Positions 1 to 9,066 of a stretch of DNA of 29,820 nucleotides are shown in pieces. Under the pieces are notes generated by a model. The model had not been told where the DNA came from and ran no database searches. It saw nothing but the letters and a program-made list of their open reading frames with translations. The position numbers and the translations under genes were made by a program. This stretch comes from JBKGYG01 sp046546235 (GTDB lineage: Bacteria; Bacillota; Clostridia; Lachnospirales; DSM-24629), in assembly GCA_046546235.1 (NCBI GenBank), contig JBKGYG010000016.1:1-29820 (forward strand), given 5' to 3'. Each line of letters opens with the position of its first letter. The stretch's first letter is position 1.

Positions 1-53
1 TATATATTCCTCTACTATGTATTTATAATAATTTGACTTTGTATACAGTCTGA

Positions 54-80
54 AGAGAGCAGCCAGCTGCTCTCTTTTTT
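54..80 (+). terminator. Rho-independent terminator for an upstream plus-strand gene
   Basis: A perfect 10-base inverted repeat (54-63 with 66-75) is followed directly by a run of T (75-80) on the plus strand. The minus-strand side has no T run, so it probably ends a plus-strand gene left of the window rather than gltD, which stops at 91. I see no separate strong terminator for gltD within the window. Confidence 0.8.
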
Positions 81-90
81 GTAAATGCTT

Positions 91-1554
91 CTACAATACA
101 CTTTGTAAAAAAGTCTCTCCCATTAGATATTCATCAATTTGCTTTGCTACTTTACGGCCTTCGCTTATTGCGTGAACTACAAGGGATTGACCTCTTCTCA
201 TATCTCCCGCGGAAAAAATTCCTTTGATACTTGTCATATAATTTTCGTCTGTTAAAACATTACCTCTGCCATCATATTCTACACCAAGGGTATCTAACAT
301 GCCATGATGCTCAGGATGAAGAAATCCCATAGCAAATAATACTAAATCTGCATTCAAGGTAAAACCACTATCTTTTATTTCTTCCATTTTCATTTTTCCA
401 TCTGATCCTTTTTTCCAGTTTAGTTTAGCACAATGTAATTTATCTACTTTTCCATTATTTCCTGAAAATGATTTGGTTGCAATACTATATTGTCTTGGAT
501 CGTTTCCAAATATTTCTTTAGCTTCTTCTTGTGAAGTAGAGGTTCTCAATATCATAGGATAAGTAGGCCATGGGCAATCTTCTGTTCTTTCGGTAGGAGG
601 CATAGGAAGCAATTCGAGTTGAGTAACATTTTTTGCTCCCTGACGTATTGATGTACCAACACAATCTGAACCTGTATCGCCCCCGCCTATTACAATAACA
701 TTTTTTCCTTCTGCATAGATACTTTTATTAGATGAAATTTCTTTGCCAGCATTTCTTTTGTTTTGTTGAGGTAGAAATTCCATAGCAAAATGTATACCGT
801 CAAGCTCCCTCCCGCTAACCATTAGATCTCTGGGCTCTGTTGAACCGCCAGTTAAACATAAAACATCAAATTCCTCTTTAAGGTCAGCTATATCAATATT
901 AACACCAACGTTAGAATTGGTTTTGAAAATTACACCTTCTTTTTTCATTTGTTTAGTTCTATTAGATATTAAAGATTTAGACAATTTAAAATCAGGGATA
1001 CCGTATCTTAATAATCCGCCAATTTCGTCTTCGCGCTCAAAAACTGTTACAGAATGTCCTACTCGTGCTAATTGTTGGGCAGCTGCTAATCCTGAAGGAC
1101 CTGAGCCTATTATAGCTACTTTTTTGCCTGTTCGTACAGCTGGGGGTTGAGCTCTTATCCAACCTTCTTTCCAGCCTTTTTCAACTAGAGCAAGTTCCAT
1201 TTGCTTTATAGTTACAGGAGATTGGTTTATACCTAGGACACAACCTGATTCACAAGGTGCAGGACACACTTTGCTGGTGAATTCAGGAAAATTATTAGTA
1301 ATATGAAGCACTTGTAATGCTTTTTTCCATTGTCCATTATAAATTAAATCATTAAAATCAGGGATAATATTCCCGAGAGGACAACTGTAGCTGCAAAAAG
1401 GAACACCACAATCCATACAACGAGCAGCTTGTTTTTGAACTTCATTTTCTTCAAGAGGAACATAGATATCATTATAATTTTTAATCCGTTCATTAACAGG
1501 TTTATATATTCCAATTTTTCTATTATATTCTTTAAATCCAGTTACTTTACCCAT
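91..1554 (-). CDS. gltD: Glutamate synthase (NADPH) small subunit
   Basis: This 487-residue protein is the electron-input subunit of glutamate synthase. It passes electrons from NADPH through FAD and iron-sulfur clusters to the large subunit, so that 2-oxoglutarate plus glutamine give two glutamates in the cytoplasm. The N-terminal cluster-binding region shows C46, C49, C54, C58 and C97, C101, C105. An FAD-binding GSGPSG lies at 150-155, an NADPH-binding GGGDTGS near 290, and the C-terminal SAGDMRRGQS is the usual second FAD contact. The length matches the family. The ATG at 1554 is preceded by AGGAGGT (1561-1567, minus strand), which overlaps the TAG stop of gltB, so the two are translationally coupled with an 11-base gap. 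Other members of this flavoprotein family exist, but the adjacent gltB settles the call. Confidence 0.97.
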   Translation of the reverse strand: MGKVTGFKEYNRKIGIYKPVNERIKNYNDIYVPLEENEVQKQAARCMDCGVPFCSYSCPLGNIIPDFNDLIYNGQWKKALQVLHITNNFPEFTSKVCPAPCESGCVLGINQSPVTIKQMELALVEKGWKEGWIRAQPPAVRTGKKVAIIGSGPSGLAAAQQLARVGHSVTVFEREDEIGGLLRYGIPDFKLSKSLISNRTKQMKKEGVIFKTNSNVGVNIDIADLKEEFDVLCLTGGSTEPRDLMVSGRELDGIHFAMEFLPQQNKRNAGKEISSNKSIYAEGKNVIVIGGGDTGSDCVGTSIRQGAKNVTQLELLPMPPTERTEDCPWPTYPMILRTSTSQEEAKEIFGNDPRQYSIATKSFSGNNGKVDKLHCAKLNWKKGSDGKMKMEEIKDSGFTLNADLVLFAMGFLHPEHHGMLDTLGVEYDGRGNVLTDENYMTSIKGIFSAGDMRRGQSLVVHAISEGRKVAKQIDEYLMGETFLQSVL

Positions 1555-1565
1555 AAGAGCACCTC

Positions 1566-4500
1566 CTAATTTGTTATAGCTACTTCATTAGTAGCATTTT
1601 GGCTTTTGAGTATTTCTTTATAAGTTGGTGAAATTACTTTAACAAATTTAGGAATATATATATCCCAATTGTCAAGGATATCTTTAGCTTTTAAACTATC
1701 AGTATAATTATAGTGGTTTTCAATTAATTCCTTTAAATTATTAATATCATCTTCTTCTAAAACTGGTTCTGTTATGACGTTTTGACTATTACAGCAATCA
1801 TTTTCAAAACAACCAAATTCATCTAACACATAAGCTATTCCTCCACTCATACCTGCTGCAAAGTTTCGCCCTGTTTTTCCTAAAACAACTGCAATACCAC
1901 CTGTCATATATTCACAACCATGATCTCCAACACCTTCAATAACAGCTTTTGCGCCTGAATTTCGTACTGCAAATCGTTCTCCTGCAACACCGTTAATGTA
2001 TACTTCTCCTGAAGTAGCTCCATAGAGGAGAGTGTTTCCAACGATAATATTCTTGTCTGGACTAAAAGTTGTATTTTTTGGAGGGTATACAATTATCTTA
2101 GCACCTGAAAGTCCTTTTCCAACATAATCATTACTATCGCCTTCTAATTCGAATGTCATACCTTTCATAGCAAAACATCCGAAACTTTGGCCGGCAGAGC
2201 CGATAAATTTGAAATGTATGGAATCATCTTCTAATCCTTTGATACCAAAACGTTTAGCAATTTCACCACTTAACATTGTTCCAGTTGAGCGATTAATATT
2301 TTGTATAGGGTAGGATTTGGAAACTTTTTTCATCTGTTCTAGGGCAGGTAATGCGTCTTTTAAAAGTGTTTGGTCAAGTATATGTTCTAGTCCATGATCT
2401 TGCTCCAACATTTTTTTTGGTTTTATTCTTGAAGGTAGTTCAGGTTTAAATAGGATAGATTTTAAATCAAGTGTTTTTGCTTTCCAATGATTTTGAGTAA
2501 GGTCTTCATTTACTTCTAAAAGATCAACTCTACCTACCATCTCATCTATAGTATGAACACCTAATTTAGCCATAATTTCTCGCAATTCATTAGCTATAAA
2601 AGTAAAGAAATTAATAAGATGCTCTGGTTTGCCTCTAAAATATTTTCTGAGTTCAGGATCTTGAGTAGCTACTCCTACTGGGCAAGTATTCTTTTGACAT
2701 TTTCTCATCATAATACACCCAGAAACGACCAATGCAGTAGTAGCAAATCCAAATTCTTCTGCTCCTAATAAAGCAGCTATGGCAACATCACGACCAGTTT
2801 TAAGTTGTCCATCAGTTTGTACTACAATACGACTTCTAAGATCGTTTAATAATAGGGTTTGTTGTGTTTCTGCTAAACCAAGCTCCCAAGGTAGACCAGC
2901 ATATTTTATAGAACTTACTGGTGATGCACCAGTACCACCATCGTGGCCACTTATAAGAACAACATCGGCATGCCCTTTAGCAACGCCTGCTGCTACGGTA
3001 CCTACTCCAACTTCAGATACTAGTTTGACATTTATTCTAGCATTTGGATTAACATTCTTTAAGTCGAAAATCAACTGTGCCAAATCTTCAATAGAATAAA
3101 TATCGTGATGTGGTGGGGGGGATATTAAGTCAATCCCTGGTGTGGAATGTCGAACTTTTGCTATAGCTTTAGTAACTTTATGTCCTGGTAAATGGCCACC
3201 TTCACCTGGTTTAGCACCTTGAGCCATTTTGATCTGCAACTCTTCTGCATTTACAAGGTATTCAGTTGTAACTCCAAATCTACCAGAAGCAACTTGTTTT
3301 ATAGCACTTTTTTTATTTTCACTTTGAGGGTCGAAAATATATCTATTTGGATCTTCGCCACCTTCACCAGAGTTGCTTTTCCCACCTATCTTATTCATAG
3401 CAATAGCTAATGTTTCATGTGCCTCTTTGCTTAGGGACCCAAAGGACATTGCACCTGTTGCAAATCTTTTTACAATTGATGTAACAGATTCTACTTCATC
3501 AATTGAAATAGAATTACTTGGCTTGAATTGTAACATACCTCTTATTGTACCAAGTTTTTTTGTTTGATCATTTATTAATTGGGCGTATTCTTTATATATA
3601 TTATAATCATTAGTTCGACAAGCTTGTTGTAATTTGAAAATAGTGTCTGGATTGAACAAATGTGTTTCGCTATTACGACGCCAGTGTATATTTCCACCTT
3701 CTAGCAAATTTTTATATGGATTACGTAAAGAATTATATGCTTGATGATGTCTAATTAAGACTTCTTTTGCAATAATATCTAAACCGATACCGTTAATGCG
3801 AGAGGATGTTCCTGTAAAATATTTATTAATGATTTTTTTGCTTAGTCCAACTGCTTCAAATATTTGTGCACCATGATAGCTCTGTAAAGTTCCAATCCCC
3901 ATTTTTGATAAGATTTTAAGGATACCTTTGTTTAAAGATTTAATATAATTATTATAACCTTCAACCTCTGTTACCTCATTTGTTATATATAGATTGTTTT
4001 TAATTAAATGACAAATACTATCTAATGCTACATAAGGGTTAATAGCAGTTGCTCCATATCCAATGAGTAAAGCCATATGCATTACATCACGAGCATCTCC
4101 TGTTTCAACAATTAAATTAACTTTTGTTCTTAATTTTTTTTGAATAAGATATTGATGAACACAGCTAACAGCAAGTAAACTTGGTATAGGAGCATTGTAT
4201 TTATCAACATTTCTATCAGTTAAAATAATAATATTATAACCGTCTTGTATACTTTGAACTACATGGTTACATAAAGAGTTTAAAGCATTTCTTAAACCTT
4301 TTTCAGCACAGTCAGCAGAAAAAATTGTAGGAATTTTAGTTGCTCTTAAATCAGAATGATTAATATGCCTTATCTTTTCAAAATTAGCATTATCTAGTAT
4401 TGGTTGTTCTAATTCGATAAAGTTAGAGTTATTATCAAACTTAAGATCATTTAATAGAGTGTCTCTATTACCAATAAATTGTTTTAAAGACATTACCAAC

Positions 4501-6119
4501 TCTTCCCGAATAGGATCAATAGGCGGATTAGTTACTTGAGCAAAAAGTTGTCTAAAATAGTTAAATAATAGCTGTGGTTTATCTGATAATACAGCTAAAG
4601 GCGTATCATTGCCCATTGAACCTAAAGCCTCTTTACCATTGTCTGCCATTGGGGCAAGAATTCTTTTTAATTCTTCTTCTGTATATCCGAAGACTTTTTG
4701 CCTATTAAGCAAAAGGTCTGAACTTAGAACGGAAGGTTCATGAGGTTGTGGTAAATCATTAATAGTTAAACGATTGTTTTCGACCCATTCTTTATACGGA
4801 TTTTTCTTAGAAATAGTCATTTTGATCTCATCATCAGCAATAATTTTGCCTTTTTTTGTATCTATTAAAAACATTTTGCCAGGTTGTAAACGGCCTTTTT
4901 TTATAATATTTTTTGACTCAAAAGGGAGTACCCCTGTTTCAGAAGCCATAACAACGAGATCATCATTAGTTACTAAATATCTTGCGGGTCTTAAACCATT
5001 ACGATCTAAAGTTGCACCAATTTGAATTCCATCAGTAAAAGCAATAGCAGCAGGGCCATCCCAGGGCTCCATTAAACCAGCATAATATTCATAAAATCCT
5101 TTTTTGTCTGCATCCATTGCTGGATTAGCTTGCCATGCTTCAGGTATTAAAATACACATAGCTTGTGCTAAAGTTTTTCCACTTGCTAAGAGTAATTCTA
5201 ATGCATTATCAAGATTAGATGAATCTGAACCATCAGGTGAAATAAAAGGAAAGAGCTTTTCAATATCGTCACCTATTATTTGTGAGGATAATACGCCTTC
5301 TCTAGCATTCATCCAGTTTACATTACCTCTCAAAGTATTAATCTCTCCATTATGGGCTAAATATCTAAAAGGTTGTGACCTATCCCATGAAGGGAATGTG
5401 TTAGTTGAATACCTCTGATGAACTAAAGCAATAGAGCTTTCCATAGTATCATCTTTCAAATCAGGATAAAATTCTGAAATTTGATGGGCAAGTAATTGTC
5501 CTTTATAAACTATGGTCCTACTTGACAAACTACATATATAAAAAGCTTCTGTATATGGCTTTTTACTTTCCCTAACTTCTTTTTCTATGAGTTTTCTTGT
5601 AATAAATAGTTTTCTTTCAAAGGTTTGATTGTCAAAAGTATCTTTAGCGATAAATACTTGATGTACAACTGGATGTGTTCCTCTTGCAGTCATACCAGCA
5701 GCTTTTTCTATAATTGGAACATTTCTCCAGCCTAATAATCTAAGTCCTTCTTTATTCAAGACTTTTTCAAAAACTCCTTCACAAAAAATTCTAGCATTAG
5801 GTTCTTGAGGTAAAAAAATCATTCCAACAGCATATGTATTTTCTTCTGGTAGGTCTAAATCTAATTTCTTAGTTTCTTGTTCTAAAAATTTATGAGGTAT
5901 TTGAATCATAATACCGGCTCCATCACCGCTATCGGCATCTGAGCCAACTGCCCCACGGTGAGTTAAATTAATAAGGACTTCTAATCCTTGATTAATAATA
6001 GAGTGTGATTTATTTCCTTTCATATGTGCAACAAATCCAACACCACAACTGTCTTTTTCAAACGAAGGGTTATATAACCCCTGTTGTGGGGGCAGACCAA
6101 AAAATCTTTTATTTGACAT
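1566..6119 (-). CDS. gltB: Glutamate synthase large subunit
   Basis: The 1517-residue large subunit releases ammonia from glutamine and uses it to aminate 2-oxoglutarate on FMN. A class II glutaminase domain starts at Cys25; the first 24 residues are the usual propeptide, cut so that this Cys becomes the N-terminal nucleophile. A central domain and an FMN-binding synthase domain follow (GEGGEDPNR and the PPPHHDIYSIEDL region). Cysteines of the [3Fe-4S] cluster in CIMMRKCQKNTCPVG are near residues 1134-1146, and a C-terminal glycine-rich beta-helix (GXGXG) domain ends the protein. All family landmarks are intact. A strong AGGAGGAAAG site precedes the ATG at 6119. It is first in a two-gene operon with gltD. 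In Bacillus the same subunit is named gltA. Confidence 0.98.
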   Translation of the reverse strand: MSNKRFFGLPPQQGLYNPSFEKDSCGVGFVAHMKGNKSHSIINQGLEVLINLTHRGAVGSDADSGDGAGIMIQIPHKFLEQETKKLDLDLPEENTYAVGMIFLPQEPNARIFCEGVFEKVLNKEGLRLLGWRNVPIIEKAAGMTARGTHPVVHQVFIAKDTFDNQTFERKLFITRKLIEKEVRESKKPYTEAFYICSLSSRTIVYKGQLLAHQISEFYPDLKDDTMESSIALVHQRYSTNTFPSWDRSQPFRYLAHNGEINTLRGNVNWMNAREGVLSSQIIGDDIEKLFPFISPDGSDSSNLDNALELLLASGKTLAQAMCILIPEAWQANPAMDADKKGFYEYYAGLMEPWDGPAAIAFTDGIQIGATLDRNGLRPARYLVTNDDLVVMASETGVLPFESKNIIKKGRLQPGKMFLIDTKKGKIIADDEIKMTISKKNPYKEWVENNRLTINDLPQPHEPSVLSSDLLLNRQKVFGYTEEELKRILAPMADNGKEALGSMGNDTPLAVLSDKPQLLFNYFRQLFAQVTNPPIDPIREELVMSLKQFIGNRDTLLNDLKFDNNSNFIELEQPILDNANFEKIRHINHSDLRATKIPTIFSADCAEKGLRNALNSLCNHVVQSIQDGYNIIILTDRNVDKYNAPIPSLLAVSCVHQYLIQKKLRTKVNLIVETGDARDVMHMALLIGYGATAINPYVALDSICHLIKNNLYITNEVTEVEGYNNYIKSLNKGILKILSKMGIGTLQSYHGAQIFEAVGLSKKIINKYFTGTSSRINGIGLDIIAKEVLIRHHQAYNSLRNPYKNLLEGGNIHWRRNSETHLFNPDTIFKLQQACRTNDYNIYKEYAQLINDQTKKLGTIRGMLQFKPSNSISIDEVESVTSIVKRFATGAMSFGSLSKEAHETLAIAMNKIGGKSNSGEGGEDPNRYIFDPQSENKKSAIKQVASGRFGVTTEYLVNAEELQIKMAQGAKPGEGGHLPGHKVTKAIAKVRHSTPGIDLISPPPHHDIYSIEDLAQLIFDLKNVNPNARINVKLVSEVGVGTVAAGVAKGHADVVLISGHDGGTGASPVSSIKYAGLPWELGLAETQQTLLLNDLRSRIVVQTDGQLKTGRDVAIAALLGAEEFGFATTALVVSGCIMMRKCQKNTCPVGVATQDPELRKYFRGKPEHLINFFTFIANELREIMAKLGVHTIDEMVGRVDLLEVNEDLTQNHWKAKTLDLKSILFKPELPSRIKPKKMLEQDHGLEHILDQTLLKDALPALEQMKKVSKSYPIQNINRSTGTMLSGEIAKRFGIKGLEDDSIHFKFIGSAGQSFGCFAMKGMTFELEGDSNDYVGKGLSGAKIIVYPPKNTTFSPDKNIIVGNTLLYGATSGEVYINGVAGERFAVRNSGAKAVIEGVGDHGCEYMTGGIAVVLGKTGRNFAAGMSGGIAYVLDEFGCFENDCCNSQNVITEPVLEEDDINNLKELIENHYNYTDSLKAKDILDNWDIYIPKFVKVISPTYKEILKSQNATNEVAITN

Positions 6120-6158
6120 ATACTTTCCTCCTAACTTTACTTTTTAACTTATAAAAAC

Positions 6159-6187
6159 ATTATACCATTAATTATTAGATAATTCAA
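6159..6187 (-). promoter_or_regulatory. Promoter of gltBD
   Basis: Read on the minus strand: -35 TTGAAT (6182-6187), a 17-base spacer, then -10 TATAAT (6159-6164) with the extended TG motif just upstream (TGGTATAAT). The start would fall near 6152, giving a leader of about 30 bases. No attenuator fits in so short a leader. Confidence 0.8.
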
Positions 6188-6580
6188 TAGAATGAAATTG
6201 ATAAAATATTTACTTTCAAAAAGTAACTTTGGTTTGCAATCTATAATATCAAGCAAAATCAACTAAAATACTATATTAAAGCAATGTTATACATTTCGAT
6301 TTTGTTTTATAAATAATTTATTGTATACAATGATGAAAAATTCAATATGATTTTCTTCATAATTGACGATTATTACCATTCTATGTATCACCAAATACAG
6401 AGGAACAGGTTTGAGAGCAGTGGGAAAGGCCTTCACCGGACCGATTACAAGTTGCAGTGTAAGATAAATAATTAAAATTACTTATTTATAATGTATTAAA
6501 AGAGATAATATAATATAATAGTATATAATAATTAAATTTAATGTTTGTTCTAAAATGTTGATGTCAGGAGAGATTATATT
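6188..6580. other. Non-coding stretch between gltB and the SpoIID lipoprotein
   Basis: Very AT-rich except for the island at 6398-6462. A perfect 12-base palindrome (6320-6331, ATTGTATACAAT) holds a TACAAT -10 on either strand. With TTGTTT at 6302-6307 (18-base spacer) it is a weak plus-strand promoter candidate, which would give the downstream lipoprotein gene a leader of about 240 bases. A TATAAT-rich patch at 6485-6535 is an alternative promoter region. The ribosome binding site AGGAG (6566-6570) serves the ATG at 6581. I see no credible gene here. Confidence 0.45.
6398..6462. other. Unassigned G+C-richer island, possible structured RNA or repeat remnant
   Basis: About half of these 65 bases are G or C by my count, against far fewer on both sides. 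It contains the palindrome AAGGCCTT (6426-6433) and the hexamer GCAGTG twice (6417-6422 and 6453-6458). I compared it by eye with the conserved cores of glycine, lysine, cobalamin, c-di-GMP, c-di-AMP, TPP, FMN, SAM, THF, purine and guanidine riboswitches and with T-boxes, and none fits. The minus strand is open in one frame but has no ribosome binding site. It could be a leader RNA for the lipoprotein gene or a fragment of a dispersed repeat. Confidence 0.35.
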
Positions 6581-9034
6581 ATGAAAAAAGTTTTACTAAT
6601 TTTTGTTTTATGTTTTTTGTTTGTAGGATGCTTTAATAAAGAGCAGAAAGATGGAACGGTTCAGGAGGATTCTAAAACTGAAGATCAAGCAAATGATAAT
6701 GATAATACTCTTGATACTGATAATAAAGATAACAATGATATAATAATTGAAGGAAGTAAGCCTATTAATCGTGCAATGACTGCAAAAATGCTTGCTTTAG
6801 CTAATTTTTCTAAGATGGAAATAAGTCAATATGATCGAGAGATTAACTATAAGGATACTAATCCAGAACATTGGTTTGATGATTATATTAACATTGTATC
6901 AATTCACAAATGGTTTCCAGAAACAAAAGATAATTTTAGACCATACGATTTATTAACTTACAACGATATTAAATATATTATTCAAGAATTTAATTTAGAA
7001 GAAAATAATTTATCGATTGATCTCCCTGATGATTTAAGTCAGCCTATTGCATTTGAAGAATGGTTTGAAATATATAAGATGATTCTAAATGAAAATGATT
7101 TAGATAATGAAGTTGTTTCCGAAGAATTTGTTTTGGTTGGAACACCTGCGAATATTAATAGTCTTAATTCTTGGGAGTTAGTTACGGACAAAGGCAAGTA
7201 TGGTTTTGAAGGGCTAGCTATGGATCAATATATTGATAAAAAAATTAAAGTTATAAAAAGAGGCAGTGAAATAATAAGTGTAGTATCTATTGTTGAAGAA
7301 AATCCTGTTATTACTAATGTGTGGGTCAAAAAAGCTTCGGATTCATTAATAACAGTTTTTGTTGGGGGAGCGTATAGAGATTATCAACTTGATGTTACAA
7401 TTGAAGATTCTGTCAGTAATAAAATCGCAGATATTTCAATAATGAATAATAAGGTTGCAGATTATTTGCTTAAAGAAGATAGTATAAGGGGAAAGGTTCT
7501 TCGTATTAATGATAATGAAGTGTTAATAGAAGGTTTAGGTTTTTATTCTATTGCTGATGATAAAAAGATTTATAGTAATTATAATGATTTGCAATGGAAA
7601 CAGATTAATCAAATTATTGTAGGTTATGATTCAGCAGAGTTTATTCTTCAAGAGGGGGAAGTATGTGCAGCTATTATTACTGAACCTGTGAACATTGATA
7701 ATATAAGAGTGTTGTTAAAAACAACAGGATTTGATGCACTTACACATAATAGAGTAGAAATTAATAGTAATGATGATTTTACAGTTGTTTATGGAGAAGA
7801 CGAAATGCTTTATGAACAAGGTGAATCTATAATTGTTGATATGGAACATCCAATGTTACAAGAAGAAGATTATATAAGAGTAGTCCCTAGTTCAGGTAGT
7901 AAATTAGAAGTTTCCTCTATAGATAGAGCGTATGGGGTGCCTTCTTATCGTGGTATATTAGAAATAACAAAAGGAAATGAAGGGGTCTATATTATTAATG
8001 AGTTGCCCTTTGAAGAATATTTATATTCGGTTGTACCAAGTGAAATGCCAACCTCATATGGTTTAGAAGCTTCAAAAGTTCAAGCTATTTGTGCAAGAAG
8101 TTATGCTTATTCCCAATTTTATGCTAATAGTTATAGTAAGCATGGTGCGCATGTTGATGATAGTGTTTCAAGTCAAGTATATAATAACTATGAAGAAAAT
8201 GATACTTCAATTAAAGCAGTAACAGAAACTAGTAAATTAGGGTTAAAATATAATGGAAGTGTTATTTCAGCATTTTTTTATTCTACTTCTAGTGGATATT
8301 CTGCTAGTTCTGGGGATGTTTGGGCAAAGTGGGATACAAAAGAATTTCCAGCTTCAACTCCTGAATATTTGATAGGAAAACCACAGTTTGAAGATAATTT
8401 ATCATTAGATTTATCAAAAGAAGAAGATTTTGCAAAATTTATTAAAAATGATAAATTCAATGCTTATGATAAGGATTTATCTTGGCATAGATGGGAAGTA
8501 GCAATGACTAAGGAACAGCTAAGCAAAAGCATACAGAATTATCTTGAAGAAAGATATTTAGTAGCACCTAAGTTAATTAAAGTATTGGGTGATGATGATA
8601 AATTTAGAAGTAGACCAATTGAATCAATTGGTGAACTTAAAGATATTAAAGTGTATAATAGAGGCGAAAGTGGAATTATAACTGAGATTTTAATTATAGG
8701 TACACAAAGAACATATAAAGTAGCAACAGAGTATAATTTGCGTCATATTTTAGCTCCTAAAAAGTATAGTCAAGATGAAGAGGATATTATTCTTACAAGA
8801 AAAGATGGGAGCACATTAAAAAATCTAAACTCTTTACCAAGTGCGTTTTTTACTATGGAAAAGAATATTGATGATAATGAAGAACTAAAAAGTATAACCT
8901 TTTATGGAGGAGGTTATGGGCATGGTGTAGGAATGAGTCAAAATGGAGTTAAAGGAATGGTTGATAGAGGATATAATTATGAAAAGATTCTAAAACATTT
9001 TTATACTAATGTTGATATAAAAGAAATATATTAA
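6581..9034 (+). CDS. Lipoprotein with SLH-like region and SpoIID/LytB domain
   Basis: This 817-residue protein is predicted to be exported and lipid-anchored: residues 1-16 form a signal peptide, with a lipobox ending at Cys17 (VGC; F at -3 is slightly atypical). An acidic Asp/Asn-rich linker follows (about 18-58). Residues 60-140 resemble a surface-layer-homology repeat (NRAMTAKML, HWFDDYI, FRPYDLLTYNDI). The C-terminal half, from about 455, is a SpoIID/LytB domain. It has the glutamate that is catalytic in peptidoglycan lytic transglycosylases of this family at E488 (VVPSEMP), then ARSYAYSQF and the C-terminal GGGYGHGVGMSQNGVKGM. The Cys positions that bind zinc in some homologues are Ser here (DDSVSSQVY). 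A role in peptidoglycan cleavage or wall attachment is inference. It stands alone and converges on yihY. Confidence 0.85.
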   Translation: MKKVLLIFVLCFLFVGCFNKEQKDGTVQEDSKTEDQANDNDNTLDTDNKDNNDIIIEGSKPINRAMTAKMLALANFSKMEISQYDREINYKDTNPEHWFDDYINIVSIHKWFPETKDNFRPYDLLTYNDIKYIIQEFNLEENNLSIDLPDDLSQPIAFEEWFEIYKMILNENDLDNEVVSEEFVLVGTPANINSLNSWELVTDKGKYGFEGLAMDQYIDKKIKVIKRGSEIISVVSIVEENPVITNVWVKKASDSLITVFVGGAYRDYQLDVTIEDSVSNKIADISIMNNKVADYLLKEDSIRGKVLRINDNEVLIEGLGFYSIADDKKIYSNYNDLQWKQINQIIVGYDSAEFILQEGEVCAAIITEPVNIDNIRVLLKTTGFDALTHNRVEINSNDDFTVVYGEDEMLYEQGESIIVDMEHPMLQEEDYIRVVPSSGSKLEVSSIDRAYGVPSYRGILEITKGNEGVYIINELPFEEYLYSVVPSEMPTSYGLEASKVQAICARSYAYSQFYANSYSKHGAHVDDSVSSQVYNNYEENDTSIKAVTETSKLGLKYNGSVISAFFYSTSSGYSASSGDVWAKWDTKEFPASTPEYLIGKPQFEDNLSLDLSKEEDFAKFIKNDKFNAYDKDLSWHRWEVAMTKEQLSKSIQNYLEERYLVAPKLIKVLGDDDKFRSRPIESIGELKDIKVYNRGESGIITEILIIGTQRTYKVATEYNLRHILAPKKYSQDEEDIILTRKDGSTLKNLNSLPSAFFTMEKNIDDNEELKSITFYGGGYGHGVGMSQNGVKGMVDRGYNYEKILKHFYTNVDIKEIY

Positions 9035-9066
9035 TGACTAGCTATGCTAGTCATTAGTTTTTTTTT
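9032..9066 (+). terminator. Shared terminator containing both stop codons
   Basis: A perfect 11-base inverted repeat (9032-9042 with 9046-9056, loop TAT) is followed by a T run at 9058-9066. The left arm begins with the TAA stop of the SpoIID lipoprotein, and the right arm contains the TAG stop of yihY on the other strand (9047-9049). The minus-strand exit is only moderately T-rich (ATATATTTCTTTTAT), so it works best for the plus strand and perhaps partly for the minus strand. Confidence 0.9.

Noticed and set aside
917..1150. Plus-strand open frame opposite gltD
   Set aside because: It is antisense to a complete, motif-rich gene, lacks a ribosome binding site and has no recognisable domain. 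The same applies to other antisense frames opposite gltB, pheT, aroA, hisC and the EF-G-like gene.
1904..2092. Short minus-strand frame inside gltB
   Set aside because: It lies in another frame within the conserved beta-helix domain of gltB and is a composition shadow with no start signal of its own.
6398..6462. A known riboswitch in front of the SpoIID lipoprotein
   Set aside because: None of the riboswitch cores I could recall matches, and no GC-based terminator or anti-ribosome-site platform follows, so it is left as unassigned.
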